From: Stieleria sp. JC731
Lineage (GTDB): Bacteria; Planctomycetota; Planctomycetia; Pirellulales; Pirellulaceae
Reading direction: 5' to 3'
NCBI RefSeq assembly: GCF_020966635.1
Contig: NZ_JAJKFQ010000001.1
Span: 434,001-498,000, forward strand
Length of the DNA: 64,000 nt
How positions within the stretch are numbered: position 1 is the stretch's first letter; the number at the start of each line of letters is the position of its first letter. This document shows positions 26,254-35,793 of the stretch, piece by piece. The notes beneath the pieces are model-generated. The model was not told the DNA's origin and made no database searches. It worked only from the letters and a program-made list of their open reading frames with translations. A program made the translations under genes and the position numbers.

Positions 26254-27414
26254 ATGTCCCAGACCGACTTCGCGATCGGGAACAACGGATTATCAATGGA
26301 CGCCGAACTAAATGGACGCGGTGCCAAAATCAAAAAGCGATTGGCTCAACTTTCCGAATCGCTGGACTTTGCCTCCAAATCGGCTCAGGTCAAAAAGATC
26401 GAAGCCAAGATGGGGGAGCCTACTTTCTGGGATGACAACGACGCGGCGCAAAAGACCGTTTCCCAGCTGAAAGGTCTAAAAAGCATTGTCGGTCCTATGA
26501 ATGAATTGTCCACCGCCGTCGGTGATTTAGGCGCGCTGATGGAAATGGCCGAGGAAGACGAATCGATTGTCGATGAAATCGTAGGTGAGTTGGACCGCCT
26601 GGAAAATATTCTGGATGATCTGGAACTGAAAGCGCTGCTCAGCGGCCCCAACGACAACGCCGGTGCGATTCTGACCATCAACGCCCGAGATGGTGGTACC
26701 GATGCCAACGACTGGGCTGACATGATGTTGCGGATGTATTCCGCATGGGCGGTCGGACAGGAATACAAAATCGAACTACTCGACCGACAAGACAACGAAG
26801 AAGCCGGGATCAACAATGCATCCGTCGCGATTCGTGGTCCCATGGCGTATGGCTATTTGAAAGGCGAAGAAGGCATTCACCGACTCGTCCGAATCAGCCC
26901 GTTCAACAGCGAAGGCAAACGCCAAACCAGTTTTGCCGCGGTCAGCGTATCCCCCGAAATCGACGATTCGGTCGAGATCGAAATTCACGAAAAAGACGTT
27001 CGTGAAGACCGATTTCGGGCCGGTGGTGCGGGTGGTCAGCACGTCAACAAGACCGATAGTGCGATTCGCTTGACCCACGCGCCCAGTGGCGTCGTCGTCC
27101 AGTGCCAAAATGAACGAAGTCAGCACCAAAACCGTGCGACCGCATGGAAAATGCTGCGGGCAAAGCTGGCACGTCTGGAAGAAGAACGCCGCGAAGCCGA
27201 AGACGCCAAAAAGTACAACACCCAGGCGAAAACAGGGTTCGGCAGCCAAATCCGTAACTACTTTTTGCACCCTGACCAACGGGTAAAGGACGCTCGGACC
27301 GGGCACTATGTCGGGAACTTCAATAGCGTGCTCGATGGCAGCGAACTGCAGGGCTTCCTCGATGCGTTTCTGCGCTGGAAAGCTGGCGATGCAGCCCCGA
27401 TCGCAGACGAATAG
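26254..27414 (+). CDS. prfB: Peptide chain release factor 2
   Basis: RF2 reads UAA and UGA stop codons on the ribosome and frees the peptide. The stop-recognition tripeptide SPF is in VRISPFNSEGKRQTSF, and the catalytic GGQ is in RAGGAGGQHVNKTDSAIR, whose Gln is usually methylated by PrmC. Length (386) is normal when the N-terminus is included. In many bacteria prfB needs a +1 frameshift at an in-frame UGA near codon 26; here the matching region (SESLDFASK) is read straight through with no UGA, so that autoregulation is absent. A second ATG at 26296 is an alternative start. Confidence 0.96.
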   Translation: MSQTDFAIGNNGLSMDAELNGRGAKIKKRLAQLSESLDFASKSAQVKKIEAKMGEPTFWDDNDAAQKTVSQLKGLKSIVGPMNELSTAVGDLGALMEMAEEDESIVDEIVGELDRLENILDDLELKALLSGPNDNAGAILTINARDGGTDANDWADMMLRMYSAWAVGQEYKIELLDRQDNEEAGINNASVAIRGPMAYGYLKGEEGIHRLVRISPFNSEGKRQTSFAAVSVSPEIDDSVEIEIHEKDVREDRFRAGGAGGQHVNKTDSAIRLTHAPSGVVVQCQNERSQHQNRATAWKMLRAKLARLEEERREAEDAKKYNTQAKTGFGSQIRNYFLHPDQRVKDARTGHYVGNFNSVLDGSELQGFLDAFLRWKAGDAAPIADE

Positions 27415-27535
27415 GCTGGTGATACAGTTAAGCCGCACTTGGGCCGGTGCCACATCATTTGAGTGAACATAAATCTTCGCATTTATCCGTCTGCCGAGGT
27501 AGAATCCCACCTCCTCATCAAGACTTGGTTGTGCG

Positions 27536-29251
27536 ATGTCAAGCAAAGTTCGTTTTCAGTGCAAATCCTGTCCGCAAACGCTGGCCGTGGACGCGTCAGC
27601 GGTTGGAAAACAGGTCCGCTGTCCCAAGTGTAAAAACCTGTGCACGGTTCCAGCTAACCAGCCTTCGGCAACAACGTCGGCAACGGCGACCAGTCGTGGT
27701 CCTGCGGCACAGCCAAGCTCAGCACAGTCAAGCTCTGCACAGCCAAGTTCAGCAAGGTCACGTGCAGCGCAGCCACGTGAGAGACATACCACGCCGGCAA
27801 GTTCGCCGGCTGTGTCTGGCTCCGCAGCCAGCGCAGCGGCAAAGTCGACTATTCGCTGTGGGCATTGTCAGACAAAGCTTGCCGTAAAGCTTTTGGATAA
27901 ACCATCGACGGTGAAATGTCCAAAGTGTTCGATGCAGTTGAAGCTTCCGGCAAAGTCCACTTCGGCTGCACCAGTCCAGACGCAGCCACCGGCACCGCAG
28001 AGCAAGCCGGTCGCACGTCCGCAAGCGAATCCCGAGACCCGCGACATCGTGATGCCTGCCATCCCCTTGGACGCGACTTCTGTACCTGCACCAGCACCAA
28101 GGGCGAATGCGTCACCGGCTGCACCCAGCAGTGATCCTTTTGGAGGCGACGCCTTTGGTACTGATCCTTTCGCAAGCCCGTCTGCGTTCAGTACACAACC
28201 CTCGGCAGCACCTGCCGCTGGTGCATCAGGCGGTGGATTCGATTTCAATTTTCCAACTTCGGGACCGATGGCTTCGGCCGCGAGTGATCCGTTTGGGAAT
28301 TCGGCGACTGTCACCAGTGCTTCGCCAATGGCCAGTCAATTCAATGCGCCAACCAAGTCTGCTGTTGGCGGTGGTTTCAAAGGCTGGGTTAAAGGTCATC
28401 GATTGGTTAGCGCGATCGCGCTGGTTAACTTGATCGGACTGTTCTTCTGTTTGATCTATCCTCCCATCTTAATCGTTTTGGCTTTTCAGATTCCGATCGG
28501 GGGCGTCGTTGCGGCGTGCTTGTTCATTCCACGAATCTACGTGATGGATCGTATTTTTGGATATGTGCACCAGCGAACCGCTGCAATGGGAGCAGGCGGT
28601 GTGGGGTTGTTGATTGCGGCAGTTGTCTCCAAAGCGTTTTTTAGGGGGATGCGTCGCACGGAAGGCAAGTTTGATCCTTCGATGGTCGCCTCAGTCGTTG
28701 GAGTTATTTTTGGGGTTTTGGTTGCAATCGGAATCGTGGTGGGACTTTGGAAACTCTTTGGGTTGTTTCGTGTCATCGCGGTCGGCTATCTGGTTCAGTT
28801 CATGTTCGTGCTTCTAGTGATGGTCGTCGGATCGTATGGAAAGGCACGACGGGATCGCGAGTTTGATGAATTTGTCGCCGAATCAAGACAGATGCATGAG
28901 GACTTTGGTTTCCGATCGCAAGCGGCGATGCGTGCAAGGGATTCGGTCAACCGGCCAAGTTTTGGTCCAACCGGTAGGGACTTTTTAGAATTGGCGTCGG
29001 GCGAAACGTTGATCGATATCACTGCTGAACCCGGTTCGCCGATGCTCTTGGTGATCAATGAGTTTTTGGCGAAGCAAAATTTCCCTTCCCATCGTCAGCG
29101 TACGACTGGCACAAAAACTCAACTGGTCGTACGCCATTCAGGATCAATGGATGATCTAGCCAAATTGATCAACTTTGGGGAGGTGCAGTCGATCGATCAG
29201 GACAGTCAGACGATCAATGTTTCTGTGACGCGTCAGAACGCATTGCGTTAA
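27536..29251 (+). CDS. Double zinc-ribbon membrane protein with low-complexity linker
   Basis: Two small zinc ribbons lie at the N-terminus: CKSC-x16-CPKC (residues 9-34) and CGHC-x17-CPKC (near 107-131), each of the MJ0042/prokaryotic type found in planctomycete membrane proteins. Between and after them are long Pro/Ala/Ser/Gln segments with repeated units. About five membrane helices follow (LVSAIALVNLIGLFFCLIY, ILIVLAFQIPIGGVVAACLF, VGVIFGVLVAIGIVVGLW and others), and the last 110 residues are soluble. The cytoplasmic side probably holds the ribbons. The function is unknown. Its TAA shares bases TTAA with the stop codon of the convergent gene. Confidence 0.85.
   Translation: MSSKVRFQCKSCPQTLAVDASAVGKQVRCPKCKNLCTVPANQPSATTSATATSRGPAAQPSSAQSSSAQPSSARSRAAQPRERHTTPASSPAVSGSAASAAAKSTIRCGHCQTKLAVKLLDKPSTVKCPKCSMQLKLPAKSTSAAPVQTQPPAPQSKPVARPQANPETRDIVMPAIPLDATSVPAPAPRANASPAAPSSDPFGGDAFGTDPFASPSAFSTQPSAAPAAGASGGGFDFNFPTSGPMASAASDPFGNSATVTSASPMASQFNAPTKSAVGGGFKGWVKGHRLVSAIALVNLIGLFFCLIYPPILIVLAFQIPIGGVVAACLFIPRIYVMDRIFGYVHQRTAAMGAGGVGLLIAAVVSKAFFRGMRRTEGKFDPSMVASVVGVIFGVLVAIGIVVGLWKLFGLFRVIAVGYLVQFMFVLLVMVVGSYGKARRDREFDEFVAESRQMHEDFGFRSQAAMRARDSVNRPSFGPTGRDFLELASGETLIDITAEPGSPMLLVINEFLAKQNFPSHRQRTTGTKTQLVVRHSGSMDDLAKLINFGEVQSIDQDSQTINVSVTRQNALR
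27710..27769 (+). repeat. 15-bp in-frame tandem repeat (SSAQP-like)
   Basis: Three close copies of a 15-bp unit (CAGCCAAGCTCAGCA and variants, 27710-27754) and a fourth degenerate one encode the Ser/Ala/Gln/Pro segment after the first zinc ribbon. The unit keeps the frame. Confidence 0.8.
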
Positions 29252-29577
29252 GCGGCCAGTCCATGATCACCCAGCAGTTGTTCAAGACGGTGTAGAGCTA
29301 CAAGCATCTCATTCCATTGTCGAACGACGTCCATCGTAGGAAAACGCACCGGATGCGCGTCATCGAATCCGAGTTCACTAACCGTGACATGGTGATCCAT
29401 GACGCTTGGGCCTGTCTCGCTGATCGATGTCGCTTTGCTGTGCGAAGTGTGCTGTTCATCATCAACCGGCAAGACTTGTTGCATCGCTTGATGGACTGCC
29501 CACAGAGCCGCCTTTTGTCCGTTTTCAGCATCGACGGTGGTGCGAAGAGTTCCCGATTGCACAAAGTATTTGGCCAT
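29248..29577 (-). CDS. Hypothetical protein, 109 aa
   Basis: I do not recognise a named family. The protein is small and soluble, with an N-terminal beta-like segment (MAKYFVQSGTLRTTVDAENGQKAALWAVHQAM) split by a turn, a polar His/Ser middle, and a C-terminal helix (QWNEMLVALHRLEQLLG). An AGGAG lies 8 nt before the ATG, which supports translation. The start pattern, where each residue position of a data-like strand precedes a helix, resembles small conserved planctomycete proteins. Its stop overlaps that of the zinc-ribbon gene on the other strand. Confidence 0.7.
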   Translation of the reverse strand: MAKYFVQSGTLRTTVDAENGQKAALWAVHQAMQQVLPVDDEQHTSHSKATSISETGPSVMDHHVTVSELGFDDAHPVRFPTMDVVRQWNEMLVALHRLEQLLGDHGLAA

Positions 29578-29830
29578 GAATGTGTCTCCTACTGAACCGA
29601 ATCCTGAAGGGGAAAACGCAAGTTGAAGCGAACGTTCCCTTGCGACATTTCATTGATCGGCGATGCCATGACACGGTTGGTCCACGTGCGGCTTTTCAGG
29701 ACAAAGGCGCCTAGAGCAGGCAAGATTTCCTGCCGGTGTACGAATCGGTGTGCGTCTGCGTCGGCATCGGCGCGTTTTAGTTAAACTATTCGCCCGCAGT
29801 GACTTTCCCATTCCCTTCGATTCCGACCTC

Positions 29831-31090
29831 ATGAAGCGCTTTTTAAAGTGGATCATCGTTTTGCTGGTGCTTGGGGGGATCGGTGCTGCGGTTGCCAAAC
29901 CCGTGAAACAGTACTGGAAAGAGCGGAATCGTTTGCAGTGGGAAACAGCGGCGATCGTTCAGGGCGATATCACTCGGTATGTCAATTCGACTGGCGCCGT
30001 TCGACCGGTCCGATCGGTATCGGTGGGATCGTTTGTGTCCGGTCCGATCGTTGAACTGAACGTCGACTTCAACGATAAAGTCCAAGCCGGCGAGGTGCTC
30101 GCGCGAGTCGACCCGCGATTGTTTAAAGCCGAGATGGCTAGGGCTGAAGCCGCATTGGCGACGCGAGAGGCTGAACTGGAACGGATCGAAGCGGAGCTTC
30201 AACAGGCGGTCAACAACTTTGACCGTGGGAAAAAGTTACGTGAGAAACGCGAAGGCTTTCTGTCGGAAAGCGAAATGGATTCGCTCACATTCCAAGTCAA
30301 GTCATTACAAGCCCAGCGGAAGGTCGCCGAAGCAACGATCTTGCAGGCCAAAGCGTCACTCGACAATGCGATGGCGAATCTGAATTACTGCGAAATCACT
30401 GCACCGGTGGACGGTATCGTGATCGATCGAAAGATTGATCCAGGGCAGACACTGGCTGCACAGTTTCAGACGCCGGAGTTGTTTGTGGTTGCCCCGGATT
30501 TGCGTCAAAGCGTTCATGTGTTTGCATCGGTTGACGAAGCGGATATCGGATTGGTGCAGCGAGCTCAATCAGAGAAACGTCCTGTGACTTTTACTGTCGA
30601 CGCACATCCGGACGTGGTTTTCGAAGGAACGATCGAGCAGATTCGTGTCAGTAGTGCGTCAACGCAGAACGTCGTGACCTATCCGGTCGTGATCGAAACA
30701 GCGAATCCAGATTTGAAGCTGCTGCCCGGGATGACCGCGAGCATTTCGTTCGAAGTCGATTCGACGGAGGGAGTCGCCAAAATTCCCAATACCGCGCTGC
30801 GTTTTTATCCCGAAGATGCCGCCTGGGTTCGCGAACAAGATCGGCATCTTGTCGACGGTTCGATCTGGAAAAAGTCCCCTGAGGCCCAACAGGACGACGG
30901 GATTCGACTGTCTGCCATCGAAAAGACCAAGCGTAGTCGACAGCGGAATCAACGACACGTTTGGGTCGTCGAAGGCGATCTGTTAAAGGCGGTCAAGATT
31001 CAGACCGGGTTAACTGAAAGTGGGTTCACGGAGCTTCAGTCCGGTGACCTTTCGGTAGGGGATGTCTTGGTTACCGGCAAAAAATCATAG
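29831..31090 (+). CDS. MacA-like periplasmic adaptor (HlyD/RND MFP family)
   Basis: A 419-residue membrane-fusion protein: N-terminal anchor helix (FLKWIIVLLVLGGIGAAVA), barrel-sandwich start (VNSTGAVRPVRSVSVGSFVSG), lipoyl halves around a coiled-coil hairpin (about residues 95-185, AEAALATREAELERIEAEL), and NLNYCEITAPVDGIVIDRK closing the lipoyl domain. Beta-barrel and membrane-proximal parts follow. An insertion rich in charged residues near position 340-380 (WVREQDRHLVDGSIWKK) is unusual. It begins the operon with the permease (5 bp later) and ATPase genes. Such systems export peptides, lipopeptides or macrolides through the envelope. The upstream frame is rejected, because the anchor helix starts at 29831. 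Confidence 0.92.
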   Translation: MKRFLKWIIVLLVLGGIGAAVAKPVKQYWKERNRLQWETAAIVQGDITRYVNSTGAVRPVRSVSVGSFVSGPIVELNVDFNDKVQAGEVLARVDPRLFKAEMARAEAALATREAELERIEAELQQAVNNFDRGKKLREKREGFLSESEMDSLTFQVKSLQAQRKVAEATILQAKASLDNAMANLNYCEITAPVDGIVIDRKIDPGQTLAAQFQTPELFVVAPDLRQSVHVFASVDEADIGLVQRAQSEKRPVTFTVDAHPDVVFEGTIEQIRVSSASTQNVVTYPVVIETANPDLKLLPGMTASISFEVDSTEGVAKIPNTALRFYPEDAAWVREQDRHLVDGSIWKKSPEAQQDDGIRLSAIEKTKRSRQRNQRHVWVVEGDLLKAVKIQTGLTESGFTELQSGDLSVGDVLVTGKKS

Positions 31091-31095
31091 GTGCG

Positions 31096-32337
31096 ATGTC
31101 GTTCTTTGATACCGTTCGAACCGCCTTGTGTGCGCTGCGAAAGAACAAGATGCGTGCGATCTTGACCGTGATCGGTGTTGTCATCGGCATTGCCGCCGTG
31201 ACCACAATCGTCTCGATCGGGCAGGGTGCGAATCGATTGGTGCAGGGTGAGCTTCAAGGACTGGGAACCAATGTCATTTTCATTACGCCGGGCCAAACCA
31301 AAGAAGGCGGCGTTCAGCAGAACGATGCCCCGACGCTGACGGCATCCGATGCCGACGCAATCGCGGCGGAGTGTCCTGCGGTCCTGGCAGCTTCACCAAT
31401 GGTTTGGACCGGCGGGCAAGTGATCTTCGGAAACGAGAATTGGAGTCCGAAGGAGATGCTTGGCGTCGGGCCTGACTTTTTGCAGGTACGTGCATGGCCT
31501 TTGGAGGCTGGGTCGTTTTTCAGTGATGCCGACGTCGACGCGAATGCCAAGGTTTGCGTGATCGGTCAGACACTGATCAACAAACTGTTCCGAACGACGA
31601 ACCCGATCGGGCAAACCGTCCGCATCAACAACGTGCCCATTCGTGTCATCGGGATACTGGCCAAGAAAGGCGCGAACATGGTCGGTGACGATCAGGACAA
31701 CTTGATCGTGATGCCGCAGACGACGGTGCGCAAACGCATGGTCGGTGCGCCCATGGACAACATTCACGCGATCATGGTGTCTGCCAGGGGAATGGATCAG
31801 ATGGGACAAGCGACCAAGGAGATTCGCAACCTTCTTTTAGAGCGGCATAAGATCGCGTTTGGCGATGAGGCCGATTTCGAAGTCACCGATATGGAAGAGG
31901 TGGCAAGTATGTTGGGGATCATCACCGGCACACTAACGTTGATGCTGTCGGTGATCGCGGGTATTTCGCTGGTTGTCGGTGGCGTCGGGATCATGAACAT
32001 CATGCTGGTGTCGGTCACCGAGCGGACGCGTGAGATCGGGATCCGGATGGCACTGGGGGCACGTGGCAGAGACATCCTTTGGCAGTTTCTGATCGAATCG
32101 ATCGTGCTGTCAGGGATTGGTGGATTGATCGGCCTAGGTCTTGGTACGGGGATGTCGATGATCGTGACCGTGGTGATCAATACCTATAAGCCGGGAACCG
32201 ATTGGCCGATGGTGGTATCAATTCCGGCGGCCCTGGTCGCGATGGGATTTGCCGCCGCGGTCGGTATGTTTTTCGGGTTCTATCCGGCGCGTCGTGCAAG
32301 CAAGATGGACCCGATCGATGCTCTCAGGTACGAGTAA
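31096..32337 (+). CDS. MacB-type ABC permease (FtsX family)
   Basis: A 413-residue permease with the MacB layout: TM1 (ILTVIGVVIGIAAVTTIVS) right after RTALCALRKNKMRAI, a large periplasmic domain (about 50-280, containing GVGPDFLQVRAWPLEAGSFFS), then three TMs (LTLMLSVIAGISLVVGGVGIMNIMLVSV, IGGLIGLGLGTGMSMIVTVVI, PAALVAMGFAAAVGMFFGF). The conserved ERTREIGIRMALGA and the ending PARRASKMDPIDALRYE are family hallmarks. E. coli MacB carries the ATPase on the same chain; here it is the next gene (32343). It starts 5 bp after the adaptor gene. Confidence 0.94.
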   Translation: MSFFDTVRTALCALRKNKMRAILTVIGVVIGIAAVTTIVSIGQGANRLVQGELQGLGTNVIFITPGQTKEGGVQQNDAPTLTASDADAIAAECPAVLAASPMVWTGGQVIFGNENWSPKEMLGVGPDFLQVRAWPLEAGSFFSDADVDANAKVCVIGQTLINKLFRTTNPIGQTVRINNVPIRVIGILAKKGANMVGDDQDNLIVMPQTTVRKRMVGAPMDNIHAIMVSARGMDQMGQATKEIRNLLLERHKIAFGDEADFEVTDMEEVASMLGIITGTLTLMLSVIAGISLVVGGVGIMNIMLVSVTERTREIGIRMALGARGRDILWQFLIESIVLSGIGGLIGLGLGTGMSMIVTVVINTYKPGTDWPMVVSIPAALVAMGFAAAVGMFFGFYPARRASKMDPIDALRYE

Positions 32338-32342
32338 ACGCG

Positions 32343-33074
32343 ATGGCATTGATTGAGCTAGACGATGTGCGGCGGACTTATGATTTGGGCGAAGTCCAGG
32401 TGCATGCATTACGCAGCGTTTCGTTGAATATCGATGATGGCGAGTCGGTCGCCTTGGTCGGGCCATCGGGAAGCGGCAAGTCGACCTTGATGAATACCTT
32501 GGGATGTCTCGACCGTCCCACGCATGGGAGCTATCGTTTGGCTGGCGAAGAGATTGTGACGATGACTCGCGATCAACGTGCCAAAATTCGTAACCGGCAA
32601 TTGGGTTTTGTCTTTCAGAACTTTAATTTGCTTAATCGAACCTCTGCGCTCGAAAACGTCGAATTGCCGTTGATGTATGGCACTCGAATGTCAGCGCGGC
32701 AGCGACATGATCGAGCCCGAGAGGTGCTTGATCAGGTCGGTCTTGGTGATCGATACCATCATCATCCCAGTCAACTTTCCGGCGGCCAGCAACAGCGTGT
32801 TGCGATCGCCAGGGCCCTCGTCAACCGACCGTCGATTCTGATGGGTGACGAACCGACAGGGAACCTGGACACGAAGACCAGTCGTGAAGTCATCGCGTTG
32901 TTCGACAAGCTGAATCAGTCAGAAAAAATCACGGTGATCCTGGTCACACATGATTTGGGTGTCGCGCGTAGCGCGAGAAGGACGATCGCACTGCGTGACG
33001 GATCGGTCGTCGTCGACACGACCGAATTCGAGGAGGCAAAGCAAGCCTTGGAAGCGGAAACAATCGATCTGTAG
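32343..33074 (+). CDS. MacB-type ABC ATPase (LolD family)
   Basis: This 243-residue ATPase energises the permease of the same operon. It has Walker [10 protein letters not shown], the Q-loop FVFQNFNLL, signature [17 protein letters not shown], Walker [13 protein letters not shown] and the switch His of LVTHD. The start [26 protein letters not shown] is typical for the LolD/MacB branch. The ATG at 32343 is 6 bp past the permease stop; the longer frame reaching into the permease gene is rejected. This ends the operon, before the shared terminator region of glgC. Confidence 0.95.
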   Translation: MALIELDDVRRTYDLGEVQVHALRSVSLNIDDGESVALVGPSGSGKSTLMNTLGCLDRPTHGSYRLAGEEIVTMTRDQRAKIRNRQLGFVFQNFNLLNRTSALENVELPLMYGTRMSARQRHDRAREVLDQVGLGDRYHHHPSQLSGGQQQRVAIARALVNRPSILMGDEPTGNLDTKTSREVIALFDKLNQSEKITVILVTHDLGVARSARRTIALRDGSVVVDTTEFEEAKQALEAETIDL

Positions 33075-33110
33075 GCAGACTGTGGCTGGCCAACGGCAGC
33101 GGCTACGAAC

Positions 33111-33142
33111 AAAAAAACCGCAGCCGGGCGACGACTGCGGTT
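33111..33142 (-). terminator. Intrinsic terminator of glgC, possibly bidirectional
   Basis: On the minus strand the hairpin AACCGCAG/CTGCGGTT (33116-33123 with 33135-33142, 11-nt loop) is followed by T residues (33117-33111). It lies 27 bp past the glgC stop. On the plus strand the same hairpin is followed by TTTCGGGTTTG, so it may also end the ABC export operon. Confidence 0.88.
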
Positions 33143-33168
33143 TCGGGTTTGTCTAGATCAGGAGCGTT

Positions 33169-34461
33169 TTAGAACGAGAAGTCGTTCGGGATCGTTCCGT
33201 TCTTGATCACGATGGAAACTCCATCTCGGACTTGGAGGTCATCGTCTTCGCCGTGGTGATTGACGCCCTTTTTGTTGACAATCGTCACGTTGGTTCCGAC
33301 GCGGCTGTTCTTGTCCAAGATGGCACCGCTGATGGTGCTGCCGGCTCCGATCCCCGTTGGGACTTGGCCAGGTTCCATGGCACGACCATCGTCGGTGTAA
33401 TCCGCACCCATCACGACGCTGTCTTTGATGGTGACGTTATCGCCGATCACGGTACGCAGTCCGATCACGCTGTTTTCGATCGTGACGTTGCTGCCGATGT
33501 GGCAACCGTCGGCGATCAAGCTGCCCCGGATCGTAACATCGTCTCCCATCACGGTCGGCGGCAGGAAGCGTGGGCGGCTGTAAATCGGTGCCGACGCGCA
33601 ACCCAGTTTGAAGGGAGGTGTCTTGCTGGCCAGCGACAAGTTGGCTTCATAGAACGCTCGGATCGTTCCGATGTCTTCCCAGTATCCGTCGAACAGGTGA
33701 ACTTGGACTTTGCGGTTGTTAATCGCACCGGGGAAGACTTCCTTTCCAAAGTCTTCGTGTGAGTTGCCTTCGAGCAGGTCAACCATGACGTCTTTGTTGA
33801 AGATATAAAGACCCATGCTGGCGAGGCAATCGCGGCCATTGCTTGGGATGCCGCGTGCGTCGATCCAAGCGGGATCCATGCGTACCTTTGCGATGTCTTC
33901 TTCCGTTTGTGGCTTTTCGACAAAGCCGGTGACACGTCCGTCATCGTTCAACTGCATGATGCCAAGTGCGCTGGCATCTTTGCGATCGACTGGAATTCCA
34001 GCGATGGTGGCATCGGCACCAGAATCGATGTGCGTTTGCAGCATGTCGCGGAAATCCATTCGGTACAACTGGTCACCCGAAAGGATCAAAACGTATTTGA
34101 TATCGGGTTGGTCGATGTAGCGAAGGTTTTTGCGAACGGCGTCAGCGGTGCCTTGGTACCAATCTTCCGTTCCCGCATCGACAGTTTGCTGTGCGGCAAG
34201 CAGTTCGACGAAGCCGCCGGTGAAGTGATCGAACCGGTAGGTCTGACGCAGGTGGCGGTGCAGACTGACCGAAAGGAACTGTGTCAGAACAAAAACGCGA
34301 CGCAATCCGCTGTTAATACAGTTGGAAATCGGGATGTCGATCAGGCGATACTTTCCGGCCAACGGGACGGCGGGTTTGGCACGAATCTTGGTGAGCGGAA
34401 AAAGACGAGTCCCACGACCACCGCCAAGAATAAGAGCGATCGTGTTGTTTGAAAGATCCAT
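33169..34461 (-). CDS. glgC: Glucose-1-phosphate adenylyltransferase
   Basis: GlgC makes ADP-glucose from glucose 1-phosphate and ATP, the committed step in bacterial glycogen synthesis. The N-terminal nucleotidyl motif [15 protein letters not shown], then [24 protein letters not shown] (sugar-phosphate and activator region, split by a turn), [12 protein letters not shown] for catalysis, and FVEKP for sugar binding are all present. The C-terminal third is a left-handed beta helix (hexapeptide repeats such as [23 protein letters not shown], cut by turns). Length (430) is normal. No other glycogen gene is in the window. The upstream neighbour on the same strand is a ferredoxin-NADP reductase gene, 49 bp away, so the two could share a transcript. 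Confidence 0.96.
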   Translation of the reverse strand: MDLSNNTIALILGGGRGTRLFPLTKIRAKPAVPLAGKYRLIDIPISNCINSGLRRVFVLTQFLSVSLHRHLRQTYRFDHFTGGFVELLAAQQTVDAGTEDWYQGTADAVRKNLRYIDQPDIKYVLILSGDQLYRMDFRDMLQTHIDSGADATIAGIPVDRKDASALGIMQLNDDGRVTGFVEKPQTEEDIAKVRMDPAWIDARGIPSNGRDCLASMGLYIFNKDVMVDLLEGNSHEDFGKEVFPGAINNRKVQVHLFDGYWEDIGTIRAFYEANLSLASKTPPFKLGCASAPIYSRPRFLPPTVMGDDVTIRGSLIADGCHIGSNVTIENSVIGLRTVIGDNVTIKDSVVMGADYTDDGRAMEPGQVPTGIGAGSTISGAILDKNSRVGTNVTIVNKKGVNHHGEDDDLQVRDGVSIVIKNGTIPNDFSF

Positions 34462-34510
34462 GGTGTCTGCAGTTTGGTGGTGAAGCGGTCAGGTGAAGCC
34501 AACGAATTGG

Positions 34511-35488
34511 CTACCAATATTTTTCAAACCGAATCCGTCCCGCACCCGATTCATGATCATGGTCAACGGGCTGGAATCCGGCGGATTCGAGCAATGGCAA
34601 CATCCCAGGCGTTGGTGGCGCTTCGCTACCAGGCGGGACGTAGCCAATCATCTCGGGATTGCCGCACAAGAACACGTGTGTGTTCTCGGGGCTGAGTGGG
34701 TCATCGGCTGCTTTGGCAAGTTTGCCGGTCGTGAACAAGTCTTGCAAGTATTGTTTGCCAACATACCCGGGCATCGACGTGTCGATATTAATGGGTTCAC
34801 GAGTGGTGCAAGGCAAGTACCGATAATTTGAAAACTGGTTCATCACGGCAAAATGTCTGGCGTGATAGCCGAGGTCGCCCAGGTATCGTACGCAACATGC
34901 GTTAACAATTCGGCCGCGATGGCCTTTGGCAAGCAGTCCTGCCGTCATCGCGTTGTGCGGAGCTTCGCCAGTTCCGGTGCCGAGCATTAAGATCGTCGCG
35001 TCGGGATCAACGTCGCCGATTGTGTATTTGCCCACAATCTTTTTACCGATCTCAACCCGGTCACCCGCCTGCAATTCGAAAAGCCGAGGCGTCAACGCAG
35101 GTGCGGGCTTGTCAGGCGAAGAAGCGGCACGGACGAGCGTGATGTAGAACTCGAGATAGTCGAGCGATTCGACTGGTGCGATCAACCCATGTTCGTTCAG
35201 CAGAGGGCACGAGATTGAATAAGCGCGGCGTACAAGTTTCTCGCGTTTTTTCTCGGGCAGCGTTTCGACCTGTGTCCCCTGCAATCGTTGCTCCCAGTTG
35301 CCAAGGCCGAGCGTCACATATTGACCGGCGACAAAGGCTGGGACTCCGTTATCCGGACGAACGCGAAATCGTGCCAGATTTTCGTGGCAATCAATCCGTT
35401 CGATAACTGTAGCGTTGTAGAACTTGTCACGAAGTGCTTGAAACTGCGAATCCGATTGGCTCATTTGGGGGCTGTCCGAACTGAGCAC
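34511..35488 (-). CDS. Ferredoxin-NADP reductase family flavoprotein
   Basis: A 325-residue FNR-type flavoprotein. The FAD part starts at ATVIERIDCHENLARFRVRPD and holds RRAYSISCP, the FAD-binding RxYS motif; the NADP part starts at MLGTGTGEAPHNAM and ends with FLCGNPEMIGYVPPG, where the usual Cys-Gly pair is present. A 20-residue insertion (RLQGTQVETLPEKKREKL) lies before the RxYS motif. The enzyme moves electrons between NADPH and ferredoxin or flavodoxin. A GGAG lies 6 nt before the GTG at 35488; an ATG at 35464 is the alternative. It precedes glgC on the same strand. Confidence 0.9.
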   Translation of the reverse strand: MLSSDSPQMSQSDSQFQALRDKFYNATVIERIDCHENLARFRVRPDNGVPAFVAGQYVTLGLGNWEQRLQGTQVETLPEKKREKLVRRAYSISCPLLNEHGLIAPVESLDYLEFYITLVRAASSPDKPAPALTPRLFELQAGDRVEIGKKIVGKYTIGDVDPDATILMLGTGTGEAPHNAMTAGLLAKGHRGRIVNACCVRYLGDLGYHARHFAVMNQFSNYRYLPCTTREPINIDTSMPGYVGKQYLQDLFTTGKLAKAADDPLSPENTHVFLCGNPEMIGYVPPGSEAPPTPGMLPLLESAGFQPVDHDHESGAGRIRFEKYW

Positions 35489-35793
35489 GACATTCTCCGA
35501 TCAGGCGGGTGAGTGTTCGTCGCGAATCAAATCTTCACGAACCGAACCTCCACGTCTTCTATTCATCGGGGCAGCGGCGTCGCGACGACACCCATCGTGC
35601 GATTAAAAGGCCGAAAAGTCTGCTTTCGCGGGCCGGTTGCCGAACTTCCCCGAAAAAGCGGCGGTAATCTTTGCACTCACGCAATATACTGAAGTCTTCG
35701 CCGACCCGTCGCACCTAGCCGATGGGGGGCCGAAATAATTCTGCAGAACTTTGTCTTCTAAGTTTTCTGTCTTCTAAGCTCTTTGAAATCGAA
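35489..35793. other. Divergent intergenic region
   Basis: The spacer between the ferredoxin-NADP reductase gene (minus) and the SHD1-protein gene (plus). No further gene was seen. An AT-rich stretch with TATACT (35685-35690) is a possible -10 element, but no matching -35 box is at the right distance. Confidence 0.45.
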
